Shown in pieces: positions 17,161 through 25,762 of a stretch of DNA of 64,000 nucleotides. The stretch is from positions 7,782 through 71,781 of the forward strand of contig CALEUL010000056.1 in NCBI GenBank assembly GCA_937921035.1, written 5' to 3'. The notes beneath the pieces were generated by a model. The model was not told the origin of the DNA. It saw nothing but the letters and a program-made list of their open reading frames with translations, and did not search any database. The stretch's first letter is position 1. Each line of letters opens with the position of its first letter. The DNA comes from an uncultured Porphyromonadaceae bacterium. GTDB taxonomy: Bacteria; Bacteroidota; Bacteroidia; Bacteroidales; Muribaculaceae. The position numbers were made by a program, and so were the translations under genes.

Positions 17161-18816
17161 ATGGATACTTGTAACCAGGAAATAAAACTGTTATTTGAAG
17201 TAAGCTGGGAGGTTTGTAATAAGATTGGCGGTATATACACCGTTTTGTCTTCGAAAGCCAAGACATTGAATGACCAATTCAAGGACAAACTGATATTTAT
17301 AGGCCCTGATGTTTGGAGCGACGAAAATCCGTCGCCTTACTTCGTGGAGATGAACACACCTCTGCGCAAGATTGCAGAAAAAGCTCTTCTGCCCGAGGGT
17401 GTTGATGTGCGTACAGGCCGCTGGGATATCCCGGGCAAGCCGTTGGCTGTTCTTGTAAAATTCGGTGGCATGGATAAAACCCGCGATGCAGCATACGGTG
17501 CTATGTGGGAACACTTCGGTGTTGATTCACTACACAGCTACGGAGATTACGACGAAGGTTGCGACTTTGCACGAGCCGCCGCCGAAGTTATTGAAGCATT
17601 TGTGAAAGCGTCCAAGACCAACCCTCGTTCTGTTGTCGCTCATTTCGATGAATGGACAACTGCGATGGGTCTTCTAAAACTTAGATTGGATATGCCTGAA
17701 GTTGCAACTGTGTTTACAACACATGCTACAAGCATCGGACGCAGTATCTGTGGCAACGGGAAACCGCTGTACGACCAGTTGCGCAACTATAACGGCGATC
17801 AGATGGCTGCTGAGCTTAATATGCAGTCCAAACACTCTTTGGAGAAAGCTGCAGCCTGGAATGCGGATTGTTTCACGACAGTGAGCGATGTTACGGCCGT
17901 TGAGTGCGAACAGCTTCTCGGCCGTCGTCCAGATGTGGTTACTCCCAACGGTTTTGAACTAAATTTTGTACCTGCCCGTACAAAATATACCGCAGCTCGC
18001 AAAGCGGCACGCGAAAAATTTCTTAAGGTTGCCGAGGCACTGACGGGCGTAAGTTATCCCGACGACACATTTATCGTAGCAACATCGGGCCGTTGTGAAT
18101 ATCGCAATAAAGGCATCGACATGTTCCTGGATGCCATCAGCCGTATGCGTGGTGTTGACACAGGACGCAAGACTCTTGCGTTTGTGCTTGTGCCCGCATG
18201 GTGCGGAGGCCCCCGCGCAGATCTTGCACATAATGTGGACTTCGGGCCAGCCGGACGCCTAAGCGATCCGGTGCTTACTCATAAACTCAACAATTATAAC
18301 GAAGACCCAATTAACTCGCGTATACATCAGCTTGGCTTTGCTAACGATGTGGACGCTGACGTGTCTGTCATTTATGTGCCGTGCTATCTTTCCGGTGACG
18401 ACGGTATATTCAACATGACGTATTATCAGTTGTTGCCCGGTCTGGATGCGACAGTATTCGCATCATATTACGAGCCGTGGGGCTATACTCCTTTGGAAAG
18501 CATCGCTTTCGAGGTGCCTACGGTTACGACCTGCCTGGCTGGCTTCGGGATGTTTATTAAAGAAAATTTCAAGCCTGGATTCGCTTCATGCGGTGTTGAG
18601 GTTGTAGAGCGTACCGACGGCAACTACGATTCTGCGTGCAACAAAATTGCATCAGACCTTGTTGTTCTTGAGCAGGCTAAAGCCTCTGTTATTGCCAAGA
18701 TACGCAAGGCGGCTGCAGCAACAGCTAAGACAGCCCAATGGTCCGATTTTATAAAGTACTACAATCAGGCATATTGCGATGCGCTAACTTCGCGCGATAC
18801 GCGAATGCTCAAATAA
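17161..18816 (+). CDS. Glycogen synthase, eukaryote-like GT3 family
   Basis: This enzyme should extend alpha-1,4-glucan chains from a nucleotide sugar in glycogen storage. The 551-residue product resembles the GT3 family of animal and fungal glycogen synthases, not bacterial GlgA (GT5). GT3-like stretches are FEVSWEVCNKIGGIYTVLSS at residues 13-32, VAHFDEWTTAMGLL near 160, TTHATSIGRSICG near 184, TVSDVTAVECEQLL near 240, VTPNGFELNFVP near 260, and YEPWGYTPLESIAFEVP near 441 (the C-terminal nucleotide-sugar site). Whether it uses UDP- or ADP-glucose cannot be read here. The phosphorylase follows after 21 bases. Confidence 0.9.
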   Translation: MDTCNQEIKLLFEVSWEVCNKIGGIYTVLSSKAKTLNDQFKDKLIFIGPDVWSDENPSPYFVEMNTPLRKIAEKALLPEGVDVRTGRWDIPGKPLAVLVKFGGMDKTRDAAYGAMWEHFGVDSLHSYGDYDEGCDFARAAAEVIEAFVKASKTNPRSVVAHFDEWTTAMGLLKLRLDMPEVATVFTTHATSIGRSICGNGKPLYDQLRNYNGDQMAAELNMQSKHSLEKAAAWNADCFTTVSDVTAVECEQLLGRRPDVVTPNGFELNFVPARTKYTAARKAAREKFLKVAEALTGVSYPDDTFIVATSGRCEYRNKGIDMFLDAISRMRGVDTGRKTLAFVLVPAWCGGPRADLAHNVDFGPAGRLSDPVLTHKLNNYNEDPINSRIHQLGFANDVDADVSVIYVPCYLSGDDGIFNMTYYQLLPGLDATVFASYYEPWGYTPLESIAFEVPTVTTCLAGFGMFIKENFKPGFASCGVEVVERTDGNYDSACNKIASDLVVLEQAKASVIAKIRKAAAATAKTAQWSDFIKYYNQAYCDALTSRDTRMLK

Positions 18817-18837
18817 GAATATTTTTACCTTTATTAT

Positions 18838-21396
18838 ATGAAAATTCCTGTAAGCAACACAAACGCCCCTGTATGGCGTGACATTACAGTCAAATCTGAG
18901 CTGCCACAAAAGCTCAAACCCCTCGAAGAACTGTCGAAGAACCTCTGGTGGGTGTGGAACAGCGAAGCTAAAGCCTTGTTCCGCTCCATTGACCCCGATT
19001 CGTGGCGTCGCGATGGTGAAAATCCTGTGCTGATTCTTCAGCAGCTTACTTCCGACAGAATCAAAGCTCTTTTAGCCGATGATGAGTTCATGGCACAGCT
19101 CGACAAGGTATATTCCGACTTTAAGGAATATATGTCCAAGCCTATGCGTAAGGATGTTCCTTCGGTTTCCTATTTCTCGATGGAATATGGTCTGTGCAAC
19201 TGCCTGAAGATTTATTCCGGCGGTCTTGGCGTACTTGCTGGCGACTATATCAAGGAAGCATCCGACAGCTGCGTGGACATGACTGCCGTAGGTTTCCTTT
19301 ATCGCTTCGGCTATTTTACCCAGACACTGAGCGTGGACGGTCAGCAGATTGCCAACTACGAGCCTCAGAACTTCAATCAGCTTCCTGTAGAGCAGGTAAT
19401 GGATGCCGATGGCCATCCAATGATTTTGGAAGTTCCTTATCCCGGCCGTATCATTTACAGCCATATATGGAGAGTTAACGTAGGTCGTATGAAGCTGTAT
19501 CTGATGGATACGGATTTCGATATGAACAGCGAATTCGACCGTCCTATCACCCACAAGCTCTATGGAGGCGATTGGGAAAACCGCATCAAGCAGGAATATC
19601 TTCTCGGTATCGGCGGTGTGCTGATGCTCCAGAAACTTGGTGTCAACAGCCAGCTGTATCACTGCAACGAAGGCCACGCCGCTTTGCTGAACCTGCAGCG
19701 TCTGGTAGACTATGTTCAGAAAGACGGGCTCGACTTCAATGTAGCTCTCGAACTTGTACGCGCTTCTTCGCTGTATACAGTCCACACTCCTGTTCCTGCC
19801 GGCCACGACTACTTCGACGAAGGTCTCTTCGGTAAATACATGGGCGAATATCCCGCAAAACTTGGCATCAGCTGGAACGACCTTATGAATATGGGTCGCG
19901 AGAATCCCGACACCAACGAACGCTTCAGCATGAGCGTGTTCGCGCTCAACACATGCCAGGAAGCCAACGGTGTTAGCTGGCTCCACGGCGAAGTTTCCAA
20001 GAAGATGTTCGCCGGTATCTGGAAAGGTTATTCCTGGGAGGAAAGCCATGTAGGTTATGTTACCAATGGCGTTCATATGCCCACATGGGCCGCTTCCGAA
20101 TGGAAGGAATTCTATACTGAGAAACTCGGCAAACAGGTATTCGCAAATCAGAGCGACCCCGAGGCATGGAAGGGCATCTTTGAAGTACCCGACGAGGAAA
20201 TCTGGAAGATGCGCGTTACTCTCAAGAATAAGTTCATCAACTTCCTGCGCCGCGATTTCAAGGAAAAATGGCTTGCTCATCAGGGAGATCCTTCTGCAGT
20301 TATCAATATTGTAGACCGTATCAACCCCAACGCTCTCATTATAGGTTTTGCACGTCGCTTTGCAACATACAAGCGCGCACACCTTCTGTTTACCGATCTG
20401 GACCGTCTTGCCAAGATTGTAAACAATCCTCAGTTCCCCGTACAGTTTATCTTTGCCGGCAAGGCACATCCCGCCGATGGTGCCGGTCAGGACCTGATTA
20501 AGCGAATTGTTGAAATCAGCCGCCGCCCGGAATTCCTCGGCAAGATCATCTTCCTCGAGGACTACAATATGATTGTTGCAAAACGTCTTGTTACCGGTGT
20601 CGATATCTGGCTTAATACGCCTACACGTCCTCTCGAGGCTTCCGGTACATCCGGTGAAAAGGCTGAGATGAACGGTGTGCTGAACTTCTCGGTTCTCGAC
20701 GGCTGGTGGTACGAAGGCTACCGCTTCAACGAGCATGCCGGCTGGGCACTTACCGACAAGCGTACTTATACCGACCAGGGTCAGCAGGACAAACTCGACT
20801 CTGCTACTATATACTCGATGCTCGAGAACGAGATTATTCCTCTGTACTTCGAGAAGAACTCCGCAGGTTACTCGCCCAAGTGGATCCAGTATATCAAGGG
20901 TTCTATCGGCGACATTGCGCCTCACTTTACTATGAAGCGTATGATAGACGACTATATCGACCGTTTCTACGATAAGGAGGCCAAGCGCAGCAAACGTCTC
21001 TCGGCCGATAACTTCTCGCTGGCAAAGCATATAGTTGCCTGGAAAGAGAATGTAGCACGCCTCTGGGATGGCGTAAAAGTTGTGGATATGCGCCACAGCG
21101 GCGAAATTGCCAATGGAATAACCGGCGAACCTTTCCATGTAGAGATTACCATCGATACTAACGGCCTCGGTCGCGACTTAGGTGTAGAGATGGTGGTATA
21201 TCGTCAGATTGATGGTCAGGAGCGCCTGAACCGAGTAGTTCCCTTCAAGGTTATCAAGCAGGAAGGCAACAATGTTACCTACGAGCTCACCGATAAGGTA
21301 AACGATGCTGGTGTATTCCGTTACGGTTTCCGTATTTATCCCAAGAATGCGGAACTTCCCCATCGTCAGGACTTCGCTTTCACACGCTGGATCTGA
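18838..21396 (+). CDS. glgP: Alpha-glucan (glycogen) phosphorylase, GT35
   Basis: It releases glucose-1-phosphate from alpha-1,4-glucan ends using phosphate and pyridoxal phosphate. The 852-residue protein is the shorter archaeal/bacterial type with an N-terminal cap ([16 protein letters not shown] near 24). Motifs include [21 protein letters not shown] near 105 (split here by its length class), [10 protein letters not shown] near 276, [13 protein letters not shown] near 506, and the PLP lysine K608 in [14 protein letters not shown]. Pairing with a synthase in one operon fits balanced storage and use of glycogen. A strong terminator follows. Confidence 0.93.
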   Translation: MKIPVSNTNAPVWRDITVKSELPQKLKPLEELSKNLWWVWNSEAKALFRSIDPDSWRRDGENPVLILQQLTSDRIKALLADDEFMAQLDKVYSDFKEYMSKPMRKDVPSVSYFSMEYGLCNCLKIYSGGLGVLAGDYIKEASDSCVDMTAVGFLYRFGYFTQTLSVDGQQIANYEPQNFNQLPVEQVMDADGHPMILEVPYPGRIIYSHIWRVNVGRMKLYLMDTDFDMNSEFDRPITHKLYGGDWENRIKQEYLLGIGGVLMLQKLGVNSQLYHCNEGHAALLNLQRLVDYVQKDGLDFNVALELVRASSLYTVHTPVPAGHDYFDEGLFGKYMGEYPAKLGISWNDLMNMGRENPDTNERFSMSVFALNTCQEANGVSWLHGEVSKKMFAGIWKGYSWEESHVGYVTNGVHMPTWAASEWKEFYTEKLGKQVFANQSDPEAWKGIFEVPDEEIWKMRVTLKNKFINFLRRDFKEKWLAHQGDPSAVINIVDRINPNALIIGFARRFATYKRAHLLFTDLDRLAKIVNNPQFPVQFIFAGKAHPADGAGQDLIKRIVEISRRPEFLGKIIFLEDYNMIVAKRLVTGVDIWLNTPTRPLEASGTSGEKAEMNGVLNFSVLDGWWYEGYRFNEHAGWALTDKRTYTDQGQQDKLDSATIYSMLENEIIPLYFEKNSAGYSPKWIQYIKGSIGDIAPHFTMKRMIDDYIDRFYDKEAKRSKRLSADNFSLAKHIVAWKENVARLWDGVKVVDMRHSGEIANGITGEPFHVEITIDTNGLGRDLGVEMVVYRQIDGQERLNRVVPFKVIKQEGNNVTYELTDKVNDAGVFRYGFRIYPKNAELPHRQDFAFTRWI

Positions 21397-21416
21397 TTCT
21401 AAGACTGAACATAAAA

Positions 21417-21446
21417 CGGGAGCGGCGAATGCCGCTCCCGCTTTTT
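21417..21446 (+). terminator. Strong terminator after glgP
   Basis: CGGGAGCGGC, GAAT loop, GCCGCTCCCG, then CTTTTT. Ten perfect base pairs with a stable tetraloop. Confidence 0.9.
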
Positions 21447-21504
21447 ATGCTCTGATATCTCTTTGGAAGTGTTGCGGGATAATTCCGCACTGCTTGATGG
21501 ATAC

Positions 21505-21530
21505 AAAAAAGCCGGCTAAAAGCCGGCTTT
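21505..21530 (-). terminator. Terminator for the DUF4270 gene
   Basis: AAAGCCGGCT, three bases, AGCCGGCTTT. On the minus strand the stem is followed by a run of six Ts, so it serves the leftward gene that ends 20 bases upstream. Together with the plus-strand terminator it insulates two convergent units. Confidence 0.8.
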
Positions 21531-21549
21531 CTGAATATAATCGTAGATT

Positions 21550-22935
21550 TTAATGAGCTTTCTGAACTGTGTAGGTCAACTTAATTTTAACCTTGTCGAG
21601 ATCCACGCTTCCCATGACCGGCGAGATAAGATAGGGTTGAACGTCGGTAACAGTGTATTGCGTGGTGTAGCTGTAGCTGCTGACTACGGCTTCCTGCGTA
21701 ACCTGCACGGGAACGAGGCAGAATGTATAGTCGTCTTCGGTAATTTCCTTGCCATCCTGTACTTTGTCCAGCAAATCCAAAAGATATGAACGCATATCGC
21801 CGAAAGAATAGCCTGTGCCGGCGATGTAAGTGGCGTAGAACGATGTTTTGTTGTCGGGGAGTTTATTGTTGCGGAAGAAAGCGTCGCGGTCTTTCTTGAG
21901 AACGAGCAAAACATAGGGCGGGGGAGTAACAGATGCGTTATTGGAGATGGAGTCGCATGGAATCGTCATTGTAAGGTTGTTGAGTACTGCAATGGTGTTC
22001 TTGCTGTAATCCTCTACGAGTTTTTTGCCAGGGAGTTTGATTTCCATTTCGTAGCCGAGAGGAGCAACAAGCAGGTTCTTGCCTTCGTTGAACAGATTTT
22101 CCAGCGTCGGCGACATTCTGTAGCGCAGGTTATTGTTGCTGATAACCTCTGGTGTGGACAGCATATACTGGTGAATGCTGTTAATCGTATCATTCAGCGA
22201 GTCGTTCACTTCGGTTATTTTACGCAAGTGGAATGTGAGTGATGCGCTGGAGATTACAGTCATGCGTCCACTGCCGAAACTGGAACGCATATACACGCCC
22301 GGGAAAACGTTTTCGGAGAAAATCTCGCCGTTGGCAAAGTTGGCCGGATTATCCTGAAAATTCTTGAAAATATCCTGGCCAAGCTTCTGAGGCAGCTTTA
22401 TGAGTATCTCACGATAGGTTTCGGTACTGTTCAGCTGATTGCTTTCCGGCAGTGTATTGTAGGTTGTCGTGGCAAGCGGTGTGGTGTTGTAATATCCGTC
22501 GGGGTTGAAGTCGCTGGAAATGGAATTCGGCAGAGCCTTGTTAAGCGGATATACTGTAAGCCCCATAGGAGCGATGGAGTCGCCGATATAATTGCCTATA
22601 GCATATCGGAGGGTAAGGAAAAGCGAATCTACGTTATTGTAGCTGTAATTGGCGGTGTCCAGGGCAGTGGAGGGCAGGAACTGTGTAACAACATCGCTTG
22701 TCAGAGTTCCGTAGTTCTCTATAGCGAGGTTGCCGAGGACAAAACTTGATGCTTTAGGGCGAATGCTCGCCATTGTCAAAGTTTTGCCTTCCACAGTGTA
22801 GGCCGAGTCAATTACAATAGTAACGTCGCTGCCTGTGAGTGATGAGCCGATTGTAGATGTAGTATCTTCATCGCAGCTGTAAACGGCACCTGCCAGAAAT
22901 GCTGCAAGCAGAATTTTGATGCTGCTGTTTGTCAT
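21550..22935 (-). CDS. DUF4270 family lipoprotein
   Basis: A 461-residue lipoprotein: signal peptide with lipobox VYSC (Cys21), then DEDTTSTIGSSL, the usual start of DUF4270 proteins of Bacteroidota. The body is beta-rich with no catalytic motif I recognise, which fits an outer-membrane-anchored structural or adhesin-like role; the function is unknown. The neighbour upstream on the same strand is an isolated GT5-like domain, 50 bases away, an association I recall from other Bacteroidales. Confidence 0.85.
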   Translation of the reverse strand: MTNSSIKILLAAFLAGAVYSCDEDTTSTIGSSLTGSDVTIVIDSAYTVEGKTLTMASIRPKASSFVLGNLAIENYGTLTSDVVTQFLPSTALDTANYSYNNVDSLFLTLRYAIGNYIGDSIAPMGLTVYPLNKALPNSISSDFNPDGYYNTTPLATTTYNTLPESNQLNSTETYREILIKLPQKLGQDIFKNFQDNPANFANGEIFSENVFPGVYMRSSFGSGRMTVISSASLTFHLRKITEVNDSLNDTINSIHQYMLSTPEVISNNNLRYRMSPTLENLFNEGKNLLVAPLGYEMEIKLPGKKLVEDYSKNTIAVLNNLTMTIPCDSISNNASVTPPPYVLLVLKKDRDAFFRNNKLPDNKTSFYATYIAGTGYSFGDMRSYLLDLLDKVQDGKEITEDDYTFCLVPVQVTQEAVVSSYSYTTQYTVTDVQPYLISPVMGSVDLDKVKIKLTYTVQKAH

Positions 22936-22985
22936 GATGATGAATAAAATTTCAGGTCGGCGGATGGCCTGAGATTAGATGTATG

Positions 22986-23798
22986 TCAGAGGGATTTGAA
23001 AAAATCGAAATAATCAGAGCTATCGTTGCTTTCGTCGAAAGGCATGAACGGTTTGCCGGATGCTTTTGCGTAGTCGAGAGCAACCTGATTGGAATCTGCG
23101 CCGCTGTCTATAGCAGCATCGGAGAAATCGATTGCCATACGGTTAAGACGTTCGAAGTCGATCAGTCCATCTTCTGTGGCGATACTCTTGACCAGTTCTT
23201 CGCTCAACCCTTCCTGCAGGAGTTTGTCTACCATACGCTTATCAAGCTCGCCGTCGAAGGCTTTGCCAGAAATAGCGTAAACAATCTTGTTTTCGGCGAA
23301 CGAGGGGTCTTCGCTGTATATACTGCGGAGGTACAAGGGCACAAGAGCAGTAATCCATCCTACGCATATAACCAGATCGGGATTCCATCTCAACTTCTTA
23401 ACAGTTTCGATAACGCCGCGTACAAAGAATATTGCGCGTTCGTCGTTTGTTTCCGGGTCATCATCGGTTTCAAGTGATTTCTGTTGTGTGTGTCGGCAGA
23501 AGTAATCGTCGTTGTCGATGAAATAAACTTGGAGGCGTGTGGGCTGAAGAGTAGCGACCTTTATGATAAGAGGATGGTCGGTATCATCGATGGAAATATT
23601 CAAGCCCGACAGCCTGATTACTTCATGGAGCTGATTGCGGCGTTCGTTAATTGCACCGTAACGCGGCATGAAACATCTTACTTCAGCACCTTTCTCCTGA
23701 AGTTTGAGAGCCATCAAACGGCTGAAATCGGCCATCGCTGTGCCGGTGAGGTAAGGGTCTATCTCCTGAGAGACGAGCAGCACTTTTTTTACGTCCAT
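22986..23798 (-). CDS. Isolated GT5 N-terminal domain, probably non-catalytic
   Basis: The 270-residue protein resembles only the N-terminal Rossmann domain of bacterial glycogen/starch synthase: LLVSQEIDPYLTGTAMADFS at residues 7-26, GAEVRCFMPRYGAI at 37-50, LQVYFIDNDDYF near 89, and VGWITALVPLYLR near 146. Two active-site features are changed: the KxGGL loop of GlgA is LTGTA here, and the His-Asp pair before the Trp (HDW in GlgA) is VGW. The whole C-terminal GT-B domain is missing; the tail (about 190-270) is acidic and unrelated. It may bind glucan or nucleotide or act as a regulator, but synthase activity is unlikely. Confidence 0.8.
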   Translation of the reverse strand: MDVKKVLLVSQEIDPYLTGTAMADFSRLMALKLQEKGAEVRCFMPRYGAINERRNQLHEVIRLSGLNISIDDTDHPLIIKVATLQPTRLQVYFIDNDDYFCRHTQQKSLETDDDPETNDERAIFFVRGVIETVKKLRWNPDLVICVGWITALVPLYLRSIYSEDPSFAENKIVYAISGKAFDGELDKRMVDKLLQEGLSEELVKSIATEDGLIDFERLNRMAIDFSDAAIDSGADSNQVALDYAKASGKPFMPFDESNDSSDYFDFFKSL

Positions 23799-23844
23799 TC
23801 TCTATGGTGTTGTTTTGAGGAGAGGTTTGACTATAATATTACTT

Positions 23845-23852
23845 GCAAAGTT
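23845..23852 (-). promoter_or_regulatory. -7 element for the GT5-domain/DUF4270 pair
   Basis: Minus-strand TAACTTTG, an exact consensus match about 50 bases before the start codon; the -33 region is an A/T-rich run without a clear TTTG. Confidence 0.5.
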
Positions 23853-23917
23853 AGTGTTTTTTTTTTACATAAATGCCCTCCAGGGCTAACTGATTATTGT
23901 TTTTTTGCTTTTTTAGG

Positions 23918-23948
23918 TTTCATTTTACATTCGTAATCCGTAATTTTG
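23918..23948 (+). promoter_or_regulatory. Promoter for the DsbD-alpha/mazG/topB unit
   Basis: TTTC, 19 bases, TAATTTTG, with a leader of about 45 bases. It is divergent from the GT5-domain promoter about 90 bases away. Confidence 0.5.
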
Positions 23949-23996
23949 TACCAAATTTTTCAATAGGTGCAAAACAATACATTAACATAATCCGGC

Positions 23997-24965
23997 ATGA
24001 AATCCATTGGAATATCAATATTGTGTTATTTGTTTTTGGCTGTGATGTGTGCTGTGCCGGCACATGCTGCTGAAAAACAGACTGTTGTGTGGAGCGCCGA
24101 TATCACCGAAGTATGCGATGGCTCGGCAACGCTTACCGTTCAAGGCAAAATTTCGCCAGGATGGCACATATATGGTTTCGAGATGCCCTCGTTAGGCGAT
24201 GAAACCGGTGTCCCGGACCCAACTTCGCTGGAACTTTATCTACCGGCCGGGGTCGTTACCGATGGAGACATGATAAAATCGGGAGATTGTACAGTCCGTT
24301 TTGATGATTTCATGAACCTGAATCTGCCTTGGATTACCGGCAGCGCAACTTTTGTGCAGAAATTAAAGGTTGCGTCCGGTGCTTCCGGTAAAATTGAGGG
24401 TACCGTTAATTATATGGCCTGCACCGAACAGGCATGTACACCACCGTCTAAATATGAATTCTCGCTTACATTCTCTTCCTCCGATATCTCAGGCAAGAAG
24501 GTTGCCGAGACTTCGGAAGTCGTGCGAGATGTGCACAAGGATGCTGGCGATGCTGTTGAAGAACAAGTAGTCAATGCCGATGAGCCGGAACGTCGTCCGG
24601 TTCGTGCAGCAATCGCACTTGCCGTAGCGCTTGCCTTTATCGCAGTGGCCTACTTCTGTTTTGGCAGCTGCAGGAGATTCACGACACTGCGTGTCGTTTC
24701 CGGTTTTGTTGCGCTCGCGGTTGTCGCTGCCGGCCTGTATGCGGCCGAGAATGCGATGAACCTCAGTATTATGGGGCGCAGCGGACTCTGTGCGGCCTGG
24801 TGTGTTATTTTGACGCTGCTATCGCTGTATCTTCTTGGTAAACTGCGCTTTGCTGGCGACGATCAACCGAAACACATAACATCGCCTCGTATTATAGCAG
24901 CTGTTATTCTCCTCACGATGGCCCTGTGCCTTTATTTATCAATCAACTTCACTACAATTCAATGA
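23997..24965 (+). CDS. DsbD alpha-domain protein with C-terminal membrane helices
   Basis: The 322-residue product has a signal peptide (cut near AHAAEK, residue 25), then an Ig-like domain like the N-terminal alpha domain of the disulfide reductase DsbD: SPGWHIYGFEMP near 53 and a CX4C pair in ACTEQACTPP (C142, C147), which in DsbD shuttles electrons to periplasmic partners. After an acidic linker come about four transmembrane helices (from residue 202). The eight-helix beta domain and the thioredoxin gamma domain of full DsbD are absent, though two helix ends hold cysteine pairs (FCFGSC, LCAAWC). The electron source is unknown. The gene overlaps mazG by four bases. Confidence 0.78.
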   Translation: MKSIGISILCYLFLAVMCAVPAHAAEKQTVVWSADITEVCDGSATLTVQGKISPGWHIYGFEMPSLGDETGVPDPTSLELYLPAGVVTDGDMIKSGDCTVRFDDFMNLNLPWITGSATFVQKLKVASGASGKIEGTVNYMACTEQACTPPSKYEFSLTFSSSDISGKKVAETSEVVRDVHKDAGDAVEEQVVNADEPERRPVRAAIALAVALAFIAVAYFCFGSCRRFTTLRVVSGFVALAVVAAGLYAAENAMNLSIMGRSGLCAAWCVILTLLSLYLLGKLRFAGDDQPKHITSPRIIAAVILLTMALCLYLSINFTTIQ

Positions 24966-25753
24966 ACAATACTCGCGCAGAACAGCTCGAGGCCCTTGGC
25001 CGACTGTTGGATACACTCGACATCCTCCGTGTAAAATGCCCTTGGGATGCTAAACAGACTAACGAAAGTTTACGTCCCAATACTATCGAGGAAGTTTTTG
25101 AACTTACTCAAGCGTTGATGGACGATAAGCCCGATGAAATCAAGAAAGAACTTGGCGATGTGCTTCTGCACGTGATTTTCTATGCCAAGATAGGTTCGGA
25201 GAGCGGACGTTTCGATATCGGCGATGTTGCCAATGCTCTTAACGACAAACTTATATACCGTCATCCGCATATCTTCGGCAGTGTTGAGGCCAAGGATGCA
25301 GAAACGGTAATACAAAACTGGGAACAGTTGAAGCTGAAGGAGAAAGGCGGTAACCGCACTGTGCTTGCAGGCGTTCCCGCGGCATTACCTGCGCTTATCA
25401 AATCGTTCCGCATTCAGGAAAAGGCTGCAAATGTCGGTTTCGACTGGGAACAGCGCGAGCAAGTGTGGGATAAGGTCGCCGAGGAGACTGGAGAGGTGCG
25501 CCAGGCCATTGCAGAGGACTGCAAGGACGATATCGAAGCAGAATTCGGCGATTTGCTGTTCAGCATTGTAAATGCTGCGCGTATTTATGGAGTCAATCCG
25601 GAAAATGCTCTGGAACGTACCAACCGCAAATTTATCACTCGTTTCAACTGGCTTGAGGCCAGGGCTAAGGAAAACGGCCGGAATCTGAAGGACATGACAC
25701 TTGCCGAGTTGGATGCCTTGTGGAACATGGCTAAGAAAGAAACGGGAATCTGA
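24962..25753 (+). CDS. mazG: Nucleoside triphosphate pyrophosphohydrolase MazG
   Basis: MazG hydrolyses (d)NTPs to monophosphates, cleaning the nucleotide pool and, in E. coli, modulating the stringent response. The 263-residue protein has the duplicated MazG fold. The N-terminal repeat has LRVKCPWDAKQTNESLRPN followed by EEVFELTQAL and ELGDVLLHVIF; the C-terminal repeat has EETGEVRQAI and EFGDLLFSIVN. The EExxE...ExxD metal ligands are present in both. The start was set at the ATG overlapping the previous stop (ATGA), giving the usual length. Confidence 0.94.
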   Translation: MNNTRAEQLEALGRLLDTLDILRVKCPWDAKQTNESLRPNTIEEVFELTQALMDDKPDEIKKELGDVLLHVIFYAKIGSESGRFDIGDVANALNDKLIYRHPHIFGSVEAKDAETVIQNWEQLKLKEKGGNRTVLAGVPAALPALIKSFRIQEKAANVGFDWEQREQVWDKVAEETGEVRQAIAEDCKDDIEAEFGDLLFSIVNAARIYGVNPENALERTNRKFITRFNWLEARAKENGRNLKDMTLAELDALWNMAKKETGI

Positions 25754-25762
25754 TAACGGAAC

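Noticed and set aside
19072..21138. 688-codon open frame antisense to glgP
   Set aside because: It is a mirror of the strongly biased codon use of glgP, has no family motif and no promoter or start context, and glgP is a certain gene.
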